64,000 nucleotides of DNA, taken from assembly GCA_026414745.1 (NCBI GenBank), contig JAOAIK010000017.1, positions 60,724-124,723 of the forward strand, read 5' to 3'. The position numbers and the translations under genes are program-made. The stretch's first letter is position 1. Each line of letters starts with the position of its first letter. Positions 26,448-33,665 of this stretch are shown here, piece after piece. The stretch comes from Roseococcus sp. (lineage in GTDB: Bacteria; Pseudomonadota; Alphaproteobacteria; Acetobacterales; Acetobacteraceae). The notes beneath the pieces were generated by a model that saw only the letters and a list, made by a program, of their open reading frames with translations, did no database searches and was not told where the DNA came from.

Positions 26448-27158
26448 TCACACCTGCAGATAGCGGGCCTGGATCTCGGGCTCGGCCCGGAACTGCGCCA
26501 CGCTGCCGCGCCAGACGATCTCGCCCTTGTCGATCACCGCGACCTGGGTGGCGACGGCGAGGCAGAAGCGGCTGTTCTGTTCGGCGAGGACGATGGTGGT
26601 GCCCATCTCGCGCAACGTTCGGATCAGCCCGGCGATCTGCTGCACGATGAGCGGCGCGAGGCCTTCCGAGGGCTCGTCGAGCAGCATCACCGCCGGGTTA
26701 CCCATCAGGCTGCGCGCAATGGTGAGCATCTGCTGCTCGCCGCCCGAGAGCCGCCCCGCCAGGCGCTTGCGCAGGGGCGCGAGCAGGGGCAGCACCTCGA
26801 AGGCGCGGCGGGCGTTCCACTCCCGCCCGGCCACCCCCGCCCGCTCGGCGATCTCGAGGTTCTCCTCGACCGTGTGCTCGGGAAAGACCTGGCGATCCTC
26901 CGGCACGAACCCGAGGCCCGCGCGCGCGATGCGATAGGGCGGCAGCCCGGTCACCTCGCGCCCGCGCACCATCACGCGTCCGGCGCGCGGCCTGAGCAGC
27001 CCCATGATGGCCTTGAGGGTGGAGCTCTTGCCCGCGCCGTTGCGCCCCATCAGCGCCAGCGTCTCGCCCCGCTCCACCGCGAGCGACACGCCGAAAAGCA
27101 CCTGGCTTGCCCCGTAGGCAGCCTCCAGACGCTCCACCTCCAGCTCGGGGGCGGTCAC
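26448..27158 (-). CDS. livF: Branched-chain amino acid-type ABC ATPase LivF
   Basis: 236-residue ATPase of the LivF family. Walker A is MGRNGAGKSS (about 34-43), the signature LSGGEQQMLTIARSL, and Walker B AVMLLDEPSEGLAP. With LivG it energises the LivH/LivM permease on the cytoplasmic side. The GTG at 27158 overlaps the livG stop by four bases (GTGA); the longer open frame upstream is a shadow of livG. It closes the liv block, and E1alpha starts a few bases later. Liv-type systems in Alphaproteobacteria often carry aromatic or aliphatic acids rather than amino acids, so the name describes family only. Confidence 0.94.
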   Translation of the reverse strand: MTAPELEVERLEAAYGASQVLFGVSLAVERGETLALMGRNGAGKSSTLKAIMGLLRPRAGRVMVRGREVTGLPPYRIARAGLGFVPEDRQVFPEHTVEENLEIAERAGVAGREWNARRAFEVLPLLAPLRKRLAGRLSGGEQQMLTIARSLMGNPAVMLLDEPSEGLAPLIVQQIAGLIRTLREMGTTIVLAEQNSRFCLAVATQVAVIDKGEIVWRGSVAQFRAEPEIQARYLQV

Positions 27159-27925
27159 GGCGCGGCCTCCAGCGCGTGCTCCGCGCCGAGATAGGCCTCG
27201 ATCACGGCGGGGTTGCGCCGCACCTCTTCCGGCGTGCCCTCGGCGAGCACCGCGCCGTAGCGTAGCACGCGCACGCTCTCGGCGATGCGGAAGACGATGT
27301 CCATGTCGTGCTCGATGAAGACGAGGGTGAGGCCCTTCGCCTGCCACAGGCGGTAGACGCGCTCGATCATGCGCCAGCGCTCCTCGGGCCCCATGCCGGC
27401 GGTCGGCTCGTCGAGCAGAAGCACCTTGGGATCGAGCGCGAGGGCCATGGCGACGTCGAGCAGCTTCTGGTCCCCGTGCGAGAGGTGCTTCGCCGGCCGT
27501 CGCGCGAGCGGGGAGAGACCGCAGAGCTCCATCACCTCCTCGGCGCGCCGGGCGATGTCGCGTGGCGGGAAGGCGGAGAAGAGGCGCGCGGTGCGGCCCT
27601 CATGCGTCATGATCGCCGCGGCGAGGCTCTCGGCCACGGTGAAGGAGGGGAAGAGGTTCGCCACCTGGAAGGCGCGGCCGATCCCCTTGCGCACGATGGT
27701 CTGTCGGTCGAGGCCGGTGATGTCCTCGCCGTCGAGCAGCACGCGACCCGCGCTGGGCGCGAGCTTTCCGGTGACGAGGTGGAACAGCGTGGTCTTCCCC
27801 GCCCCGTTGGGACCGATGATGGCCGAGAGCGTGCCGGCGGCGAAGGTCAGCGTCACGTTGTCGGTGGCCACCACCCCGCCGAAGGCCTTGCGCAGCCCGA
27901 TCAGTTCGAGGCGTCCGCCCGTCAC
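27155..27925 (-). CDS. livG: Branched-chain amino acid-type ABC ATPase LivG
   Basis: 256-residue ATPase of the LivG family: Walker A GPNGAGKTT (about 36-44), the LivG-specific insert with IGRAFQVANLFPSFTVAE (about 85-102), a signature that reads LSHGDQKLLDVAM (His in place of the second Gly), and Walker B VLLLDEPTAGMGPEE, followed by FIEHDMDIVF. The LSHGDQ variant is common in this family. The GTG at 27925 overlaps the SDR stop (GTGA), so livG translation is coupled to the SDR gene inserted in front of it. Confidence 0.94.
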   Translation of the reverse strand: MTGGRLELIGLRKAFGGVVATDNVTLTFAAGTLSAIIGPNGAGKTTLFHLVTGKLAPSAGRVLLDGEDITGLDRQTIVRKGIGRAFQVANLFPSFTVAESLAAAIMTHEGRTARLFSAFPPRDIARRAEEVMELCGLSPLARRPAKHLSHGDQKLLDVAMALALDPKVLLLDEPTAGMGPEERWRMIERVYRLWQAKGLTLVFIEHDMDIVFRIAESVRVLRYGAVLAEGTPEEVRRNPAVIEAYLGAEHALEAAP

Positions 27926-28719
27926 GGCGCGTTGCCCCGCGGCCCGGGCAGGCCGCCATAGGTCGCCCAGGATCCGGCAACCAGCCACCCAGCATCGACC
28001 GGCAGGTTGATGCCGGTGATGGCGCGCGCGGCGTCGGAGCAGAGGAAGCAGACGGCCTCTGCGATGTCCTCGGGCGTCACCATGGTTCCAAGCGCGCTGG
28101 TGCCCTCGAGCAGCGCCGGATCGCGCTCGCCCGCCTCGATCGCGCGCTGCAGCGCGGGCGTCCTCGTGAAGCCGGGGGAGACGGCGTTGACGCGCACCCC
28201 GGAACGTCCCCACTCGGCAGCGAGACAGCGCGTCATCTCCAGAACCGCGGCCTTGGCGGGCGCGTAGGCGTGCAGCGGCATGGAGCGGATGCCGGCGATG
28301 GAGCCGATGGTCACGATGGCGCCGCGCCCGCGCAGCGCCATGCGCCGGCCGAAGGCGACGGCGGAGTTCCATGTGCCGATCTGGTCGATGCGCACGACAT
28401 CCTCCACCACCGTCTCCGGCAGATCCTCGGCGCGCAGCGGGCGCTGCAGCACGCCTGCGCTGGTCACCAGGATCTCGACCGGGCCGATCTCCGCCTCGAC
28501 GGTGGCAGCGCAGGCCTCGTTGGCCTGCTGGGTGGCGACGTCGAGCGCCATGGCGGTGCCGCCGATGGCGCGGGCCAGGGCCTCGGCGCGCGCGGCGTCG
28601 CGGTCGGTGACGACGACGCGCGCGCCGCGTGCGGCGAGCAGGCGGCAGCAGGCCTCGCCGATGCCGCTCGCGCCGCCGGTGACGACGGCCACGCGGCCTG
28701 CGAAGGGCTGTTGCGTCAT
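27922..28719 (-). CDS. SDR-family oxidoreductase, inside the liv operon
   Basis: 265-residue classical short-chain dehydrogenase/reductase. It has the nucleotide-binding TGGASGIG (14-21), an acidic residue after strand 2 (VVVTDRD), consistent with NAD(H) preference, the catalytic Ser in TIGSIAG (about 142) and the YxxxK pair in YAPAK (about 155-159), with PGFTRTP and a C-terminal GINLPVDAGW. It would interconvert a hydroxyl and a carbonyl group on a pathway intermediate. It lies between livM and livG and overlaps both by four bases, so it has been built into the transporter operon. Substrate unknown. Confidence 0.92.
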   Translation of the reverse strand: MTQQPFAGRVAVVTGGASGIGEACCRLLAARGARVVVTDRDAARAEALARAIGGTAMALDVATQQANEACAATVEAEIGPVEILVTSAGVLQRPLRAEDLPETVVEDVVRIDQIGTWNSAVAFGRRMALRGRGAIVTIGSIAGIRSMPLHAYAPAKAAVLEMTRCLAAEWGRSGVRVNAVSPGFTRTPALQRAIEAGERDPALLEGTSALGTMVTPEDIAEAVCFLCSDAARAITGINLPVDAGWLVAGSWATYGGLPGPRGNAP

Positions 28720-29684
28720 GAGCGGCGCTCCTTCCGTTCGCGCCAGGCCTCCACCACGAAGTCGAGCAGGCCCTTGCGCAGCCCGAGGACGAGGACGAGC
28801 AGAATCGCCCCCATGTAGAGCCCGTGGTGATCGGTGAGCGCGGTGATCCGGTCGTTCAGCAGGATGAACAGGGCGGCGCCGACGATGGGGCCCAGGAAGA
28901 CCGTGATGCCGCCCAGCATGATCATGAAGATCGCCTCGCCGGAGGTGGTCCAGAAGGCGAAGGAGGGGAAGGCGCCGGAGACGTAGAGGCTCATCAGCAC
29001 CCCCGCGAGCCCCGCGAAGGTCCCGGCGATGACGAAGGCGCCCAGCCGGTAGCGAAACACGGAGAGGCCGAGGAAGGCGGCGCGGTCCGGGTTGTCGCGC
29101 AGCATGCGCAGCGCTGCGCCGAAGGGCGAGCGCACGACCTGCCGGAGGATCACCGTCGAGGCGATCAGGCAGAAGGCGGAGAAGAGCGCGAGGTGATCCT
29201 GCCGCGCGAGGTCTATGCCGAGGAAGGCCGGCTTCGGGATGCCGCCCATCAACCCCTGGTCGCCGCCGGTGAGCGGGATCCAGGCGAGAATGACGGAATG
29301 CAGCAGCATCTGGAAGGCGAGGGTGAGGAAGGCGAAGTAGATCTCGGTCAGCCGCACGCAGAGTGCGCCCACGACCAGCGCGAACAGCGCCGAGGCGGCG
29401 AGCGCCGCGACAAGCGCGGCGGGGATAGACCAGGCGCCCGTCTGCATCAGAAGGCCGAAGGCATAGGCTCCCATGGCGAAGTAGGCCGCATGGCCGAAGG
29501 AGACGAGGCCCGTCACCCCGATCAGCAGGTTCAGGGACAGGGCGAGCAGAGCGAAGGTGGCGAAGCGGATAGTGAAGTCGAGCAGCCCCGGCGAGCCGAG
29601 CCCGAGATCGACCGCCGCCAGCAGCGTGAAGGCGAGCGCGCCAAAGAGGAGATCGCCGCGCAGGCTGTCGCTCACCGCCCTCAC
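28716..29684 (-). CDS. livM: Branched-chain amino acid-type ABC permease LivM
   Basis: 322-residue LivM-family inner membrane permease. Characteristic segments: LLIGVTGLVSFGHAAYFAMG (about 52-71), which is the family signature with the SFGHAA box, the EAA-like RMLRDNPDRAAFLGLSVFRY (about 190-209) and EAIFMIMLGGITVFLGPIVG (about 251-270). About eight to ten membrane segments. The GTG at 29684 overlaps the livH stop by four bases; a second GTG at 29675 is a less coupled option. Works with LivH as the channel; the C-terminus is short and basic (AWRERKERRS). Confidence 0.92.
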   Translation of the reverse strand: MRAVSDSLRGDLLFGALAFTLLAAVDLGLGSPGLLDFTIRFATFALLALSLNLLIGVTGLVSFGHAAYFAMGAYAFGLLMQTGAWSIPAALVAALAASALFALVVGALCVRLTEIYFAFLTLAFQMLLHSVILAWIPLTGGDQGLMGGIPKPAFLGIDLARQDHLALFSAFCLIASTVILRQVVRSPFGAALRMLRDNPDRAAFLGLSVFRYRLGAFVIAGTFAGLAGVLMSLYVSGAFPSFAFWTTSGEAIFMIMLGGITVFLGPIVGAALFILLNDRITALTDHHGLYMGAILLVLVLGLRKGLLDFVVEAWRERKERRS

Positions 29685-30583
29685 GGGGAGCGCCTCCCGG
29701 CGAGGCCGCTCGGCCGCAGCAGCAGAACGAGCGCCATGATGACGAACATCATCCCCTCGACGAAGAGCGGGAAGCCGATGGAGCCGAAGGAGCGGGTGAG
29801 GCCGATGATCAGCGAGGCGGCCAGCGCGCCGCCGATGGAGCCCATGCCGCCGATCACCGTCACGATGAAGCTCTCGATGAGGATGGAGACGCCGGCGCCC
29901 GGCACCACGGAGCGGATGGGGGCCGAGAGCGCGCCCGCCGCGCCGGCCAGCATGGCGCCGATGGCGAAGACGATCGCATAGAGGGCGGTGGTGTTCACGC
30001 CGAGGGCGGAGACCATGGCCGGATTCACTGCGGCGGCGCGCACGGTGCGTCCGAACTTCGTGCGTCCCATGCCCCAGGCGAGCAGCGCCGCGATCGCGGC
30101 CGTGACGAGGAACAGGATCGCGTAGAAGTAGGGGACGATGCCCCCCGCGACCACGAAGGGCGGCTTGCGCAGGGAATCCGGCACGCCCATCGAGAGGAAG
30201 TCCGCCCCCCAGACGATCTTCACCACGTCGTCGAGGATCAGCACGATGGCGTAGCAGACCAGGAGCTGCATCAGCACGTCGGCGCCGTAGATGCGGCTGA
30301 GCAGCAGCCGTTCGCACAGCAGGCCAAGCAAGGCGACGCCGAGCGCGCCGAGCACGGTCGCCGCGACGAAGCTGCCGGTCGCCCCGTAGCCGGCCAGCGC
30401 GAGATAGGCACCCACCATGTAGAAGGACCCGTGCGCGAAGTTGACGAGGCCGAGCACGCCGAAGATCAGCGTCAGCCCCGAGGCGACGAGGAAGAGCAGC
30501 ATGCCGATCGTCAGCCCCGCCGACACCTGCGTGACGACGCAGGAGAGCGCAGTGACGCATTCGAGGAGTTCGGTGAGTTCCAT
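29681..30583 (-). CDS. livH: Branched-chain amino acid-type ABC permease LivH
   Basis: 300-residue LivH-family inner membrane permease. The family signature GVLGLVNFAHGSFYMVGAYL (about 42-61) is present, as are RTVRAAAVNPAMVSALGVN (about 180-198; ATPase contact loop) and VTVIGGMGSIGGALAASLIIG (first 20 shown by family logo, about 243-262). Start ATG at 30583 follows a 57-base gap after livK that contains a perfect hairpin. The gap suggests lower expression of the membrane components than of the binding protein. Confidence 0.93.
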   Translation of the reverse strand: MELTELLECVTALSCVVTQVSAGLTIGMLLFLVASGLTLIFGVLGLVNFAHGSFYMVGAYLALAGYGATGSFVAATVLGALGVALLGLLCERLLLSRIYGADVLMQLLVCYAIVLILDDVVKIVWGADFLSMGVPDSLRKPPFVVAGGIVPYFYAILFLVTAAIAALLAWGMGRTKFGRTVRAAAVNPAMVSALGVNTTALYAIVFAIGAMLAGAAGALSAPIRSVVPGAGVSILIESFIVTVIGGMGSIGGALAASLIIGLTRSFGSIGFPLFVEGMMFVIMALVLLLRPSGLAGRRSP

Positions 30584-30607
30584 CGCGCGCGGACCTTCAC
30601 GTGGAGC

Positions 30608-30632
30608 GGGCGCGCGCAGGGTGCGCGCGCCC
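30608..30632 (-). promoter_or_regulatory. Intercistronic hairpin between livK and livH
   Basis: A perfect 10-bp inverted repeat, GGGCGCGCGC and GCGCGCGCCC, flanks a 5-base loop in the gap after the livK stop (30641). No T-run follows on the minus strand, so it is not a standard intrinsic terminator. Such hairpins between binding protein and permease genes commonly protect or process the upstream mRNA; that role is inferred here. Confidence 0.55.
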
Positions 30633-30640
30633 GGGAGGGG

Positions 30641-31897
30641 TCACAGCCAGCCCTTGGCGCGCTTCCATTCGGCTTCCAGCCGGAAGATGGTGTTCCAATC
30701 CGCCGGCTGGATGTTCTCGACGAAGGGATCGGTGCTGATGGTCGTGCCCCAGCCGATGGCGTAGCCCACCAGCGTCTGGTCCTCGGCGCGCATGGTGACG
30801 CGGCCGTCGGTGCCGAAGGGGCTCTCGATGGTCATGCCGCGCAGCTTTTCGGCAACCGCGCGCGGCGAGGTGCCGCCCACCTCGCGCAGGGCGGTGGTAA
30901 GCAGGCGGATGGCGGTGGCGGCCTGCCATGACCAGTTGGTGGGGAAGGTGTTGAACCGCCGGTTGTATTCGGCGGCGAAGTCGCGGTTGCCCGGAACGTC
31001 GGGGAAGTTGCGCAGGTAGCGGTTGCCGGAATGCGCGCCGCGCGGGAGGTTCCGGATCTGCTGCAGCGTGGTGTAGTCGGCGAGGTTCACGCCGAAGAAC
31101 TGCGTGTTGGCGAGCAGACCGAAGATGGAGGCCTGCTCCATGAAGGTGACGAGATCGCCGGCCCAGAGACAGGAGTAGATGGCCTGCGGCCTCCCCTGCG
31201 ACAGGCGCGTGATGTTCTCGGTGTAGTCGGGCTGGAAGAGGCGTGGCCAGGTTTCGCCCACCACCTGCACATCGGGCACGAAGTGCCGGAGATATTCGAG
31301 GAACTCGGCGGTGGTGTCGCGGCCGTAGGCGTAGTCGGGCGAGATGGTCATCCAGCGCCGCAGATTGCGCGCGCGCACCACGCTCGCCGCATAGGCGCCG
31401 CCCGCGATGGAGTCGTGGATGCCCTGCCGCGCCACGCGGAAGGCGTTCCAGAAACGCTGGCGCGGGTCGGCGGTGAGGGAGGAGGTCTCGGAGTTCACGT
31501 GCAGGGTGAGGGTGCCGGTCTCGCGCACCACTTCGTGCACGGCGAAGCCGCCCGAGGAGGGCTCGCAGTCGAGGATGAACTCGCAGCCGTCGCTGCTGAT
31601 CATCTCGCGGGCGAGGCGCGCGGCCTCGGCGGGGGTGCCGCGGCTGTCCCGGACGATCAGCTCGATCATGCGTCCGTCAAGGCCGCCGGCGGCGTTGAAC
31701 CGGTCCACCTCCATCTGCATCGCGTTGCGCGAGGAGATGCCGAGCTGCGCGACGCGGCCCGAGAGGATGGTGGGCACGCCGATGCGGATCGGCTGGCGGG
31801 ACTGCCCGAAGGCGATGTTGGGACTGGCGAGTGCGGCGGCCCCGGCCGCGCCGAGCAGCCTGCGGCGGCTGAGACCGGTGTTGCGTTGCTGCGCCAT
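30641..31897 (-). CDS. livK: Branched-chain amino acid-type ABC substrate-binding protein
   Basis: 418-residue periplasmic binding protein (Peripla_BP_6 family), first gene of the liv block. The N-terminus has a twin-arginine-like SRRRLLGAAGAAAL and a cleavage region near AFGQS (about residues 28-33). The mature part begins PIRIGVPTILSGRVAQLG, and the hinge/ligand region has SPDYAYGRDTTAEFLEYL. It differs from classical LivK in length (+40 residues) and lacks the Cys pair, typical of acid- or amide-binding homologues. A promoter-like TTGACC-18-TAGCCT is 90 bases upstream, and GGGAGGAG precedes the ATG. Ligand unknown. Confidence 0.92.
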   Translation of the reverse strand: MAQQRNTGLSRRRLLGAAGAAALASPNIAFGQSRQPIRIGVPTILSGRVAQLGISSRNAMQMEVDRFNAAGGLDGRMIELIVRDSRGTPAEAARLAREMISSDGCEFILDCEPSSGGFAVHEVVRETGTLTLHVNSETSSLTADPRQRFWNAFRVARQGIHDSIAGGAYAASVVRARNLRRWMTISPDYAYGRDTTAEFLEYLRHFVPDVQVVGETWPRLFQPDYTENITRLSQGRPQAIYSCLWAGDLVTFMEQASIFGLLANTQFFGVNLADYTTLQQIRNLPRGAHSGNRYLRNFPDVPGNRDFAAEYNRRFNTFPTNWSWQAATAIRLLTTALREVGGTSPRAVAEKLRGMTIESPFGTDGRVTMRAEDQTLVGYAIGWGTTISTDPFVENIQPADWNTIFRLEAEWKRAKGWL

Positions 31898-31987
31898 GGC
31901 GCGCTCCTCCCTTCTCTTGTCGAGTTTCTTTTCGGCACGGGCCGGACGGGCTTCGCGTCTCGGTCCCGGAAGATCTTGGACTAGGGA

Positions 31988-32017
31988 AGGCTAGCGCCAC
32001 GCCGGCATGTCGGTCAA
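31988..32017 (-). promoter_or_regulatory. Candidate promoter of the livK-led run
   Basis: TTGACC (minus strand, 32017-32012) and TAGCCT (31993-31988) are 18 bases apart. Predicted transcription start near 31980 gives a leader of about 80 bases before livK. The leader contains GGTCCCGG/CCGGGACCGAGACGCG-type GC-rich sequence but no recognised riboswitch. It lies in the 133-base gap between the TetR gene and livK. Confidence 0.5.
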
Positions 32018-32030
32018 CAGCAAGCGCAGA

Positions 32031-32693
32031 TCATGAATCATGGTTCGGCTTTCGATCCCGGCTACCGCCGGGATCGAGCCCATGGCGCAGAAGCTTGAGG
32101 TAGGCGCTGACCAGCTCCTCGGGCGGCGGCCGCACCTTTCCGCCGGGCGCGTAGGCATAGCGCATGCTGGTGTAGCTGCGCGCGGCCATGAGCAGGAAAA
32201 CCAGGGGTTCCACCTCGGCCTCGGTGAAATGGGCCAGCGCCCCGCGGGCGCGGGCGCGGCCGAGGGCGCGGCGGTAGTCGCGCGCGATGTTGTCGATGTG
32301 GCGGCGGAAACCGCGCGGCGCGAAGAACTCGGCCTCGTGGAGGATGCGGAAGAAGGCGGGGCGCCGCTGCAGGAACTCGAAGAAGGCGCGGAAGCGGCGC
32401 TCTTCGCGCGCGATCTCGTCGCCTGCGCCGGCCACGGCGGCGGCGATGTGCGCCAGCATCTCCTCTCCCAGCTTCGGCAGCAGCTCGTCGAGCAGCGCCT
32501 GGCGCGAGGGGAAATAGGTGTAGAAGCTGCCCTGCGCGATGCGGGCGGCGGCGGTGATGCGCGCCACCGACGCGCCGGCATAGCCGTGTCGGCCGACCAC
32601 CCGGGCCGCCGCCTCGAAGAGCGCGGCGCGCAGCTTCTCGGATCGTTCGCGCCGCGCGGAGGGGCGCGCACGCCGGGCCGAGGAGGCGTTCAT
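32031..32693 (-). CDS. TetR-family transcriptional regulator
   Basis: 220-residue TetR regulator. The N-terminal helix-turn-helix spans about residues 18-64, with VVGRHGYAGASVARITAAA and the recognition helix region GSFYTYFPSRQALLDELLP. The C-terminal ligand domain contains FFEFLQRRPAFFRILHEAEF and the two-fold ARSYTSMRYAYAPG region; acyl-CoA or aromatic ligands are common in relatives. The ATG at 32693 overlaps the IclR stop (ATGA), so both regulators are made together. It precedes the livK promoter and is the likely local repressor of the liv/degradation run (inference). Confidence 0.9.
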   Translation of the reverse strand: MNASSARRARPSARRERSEKLRAALFEAAARVVGRHGYAGASVARITAAARIAQGSFYTYFPSRQALLDELLPKLGEEMLAHIAAAVAGAGDEIAREERRFRAFFEFLQRRPAFFRILHEAEFFAPRGFRRHIDNIARDYRRALGRARARGALAHFTEAEVEPLVFLLMAARSYTSMRYAYAPGGKVRPPPEELVSAYLKLLRHGLDPGGSRDRKPNHDS

Positions 32694-33532
32694 CGGCCCG
32701 CGTCCGCCTTCGCGGGCCCGCCGGCCAGCGCCTCGCTCAACTCCCGGGCGCGCGCCTTCAGCGCGCGCGCCAGCGCCGCGAGCCGCGCCTGGGTGAACTG
32801 CCCGCTGAAGCCGATGGCGGAGAGCGCCATGACCGGCGCGCCGCCCTTGTCCAGCACCGGGGCGGAGACGGTGGTGACGCCACGCACGTAGCGGTCCCGG
32901 TCGATGGCATAGCCCCTGCGCCGCGCCGCGCGCACCTCCGCGAGATAGGTCTCCACCGGCGGGGGTGCCTGCCAGCGCAGCGTCGGGAAACGCGCGCGGA
33001 TCTCCTGCTCGCTGAGATCGCCGAAGGCCGCGAAGCAGCGGCCGAGCGCGCCGATGAGCAAGGGCAAGCGTTGCCCGATGCTCATGTGCACGCGCATCGC
33101 CTCCTCGTTGTCGGCCCGCTCGACGAGCACCACGCGCTCCGGCCCGGCCCGCTGCCAAAGCGTCATGGTCACGCGGAACTCGGACGCGAGGGCCTCGAGA
33201 TGCGGCCGCGCGAGCCGCGCGATGGACGCCTTCTCGAGCGAGCCCTTGGCCATCTCGACGAAGCCCAGGCCGAGGGCGTAGGTCTTGGTCCGCTCGTCGA
33301 AGACGACGAGCCCCTCATGTACCAGCGTCTTGAGAAGGTTGAAGGCGGTGCTGGGGTTGAGCGCCAGATCGCGCGCGATCTGGCTGACGCCCAGCGGCCC
33401 GCGCGCCCGCGCGAGATGGCGCAGGATGTGCAACCCTGCGACCAGCGCCCCGACGAGCTTGGGCGGTACAGCGCCTGCCTCCCTGGATGATGCGGGCCGG
33501 TTGCGCGGCTTGGCTGACGGAGCCTTCTCCAT
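32690..33532 (-). CDS. IclR-family transcriptional regulator
   Basis: 280-residue IclR regulator: winged helix about residues 25-90 (GVSQIARDLALNPSTAFNLLKTLVHEGLV contains the HTH), then the GAF-like effector domain with MTLWQRAGPERVVLVERAD, LLIGALGRCFAAFGDL and RGYAIDRDRYVRGVTTVSAPV. IclR proteins commonly respond to aromatic or organic acids. The ATG at 33532 was chosen because the reading frame upstream lacks family content and enters the divergent dehydrogenase leader. The 133-base divergent region ahead of it would hold operators for both directions. Confidence 0.92.
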   Translation of the reverse strand: MEKAPSAKPRNRPASSREAGAVPPKLVGALVAGLHILRHLARARGPLGVSQIARDLALNPSTAFNLLKTLVHEGLVVFDERTKTYALGLGFVEMAKGSLEKASIARLARPHLEALASEFRVTMTLWQRAGPERVVLVERADNEEAMRVHMSIGQRLPLLIGALGRCFAAFGDLSEQEIRARFPTLRWQAPPPVETYLAEVRAARRRGYAIDRDRYVRGVTTVSAPVLDKGGAPVMALSAIGFSGQFTQARLAALARALKARARELSEALAGGPAKADAGR

Positions 33533-33588
33533 GGAGAATGGGTGGAGACGGGCACCCATCCTGTCAAGCGCGCCGCGGTGGGGGGCTT

Positions 33589-33618
33589 TTGACGCCGCGC
33601 CCATGCCCTGGCTATCTT
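33589..33618 (+). promoter_or_regulatory. Candidate promoter of the divergent acyl-CoA dehydrogenase
   Basis: TTGACG (33589-33594) and TATCTT (33613-33618) with 18-base spacing; predicted start near 33625, about 40 bases before the GTG at 33666. The leader includes GTACATTCGAGATAC (33631-33645), an imperfect inverted sequence that could be an operator for the neighbouring IclR or TetR protein. Confidence 0.55.
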
Positions 33619-33665
33619 CCGCACATAGAAAGTACATTCGAGATACAGAAGGGAAGGATCCGCTC

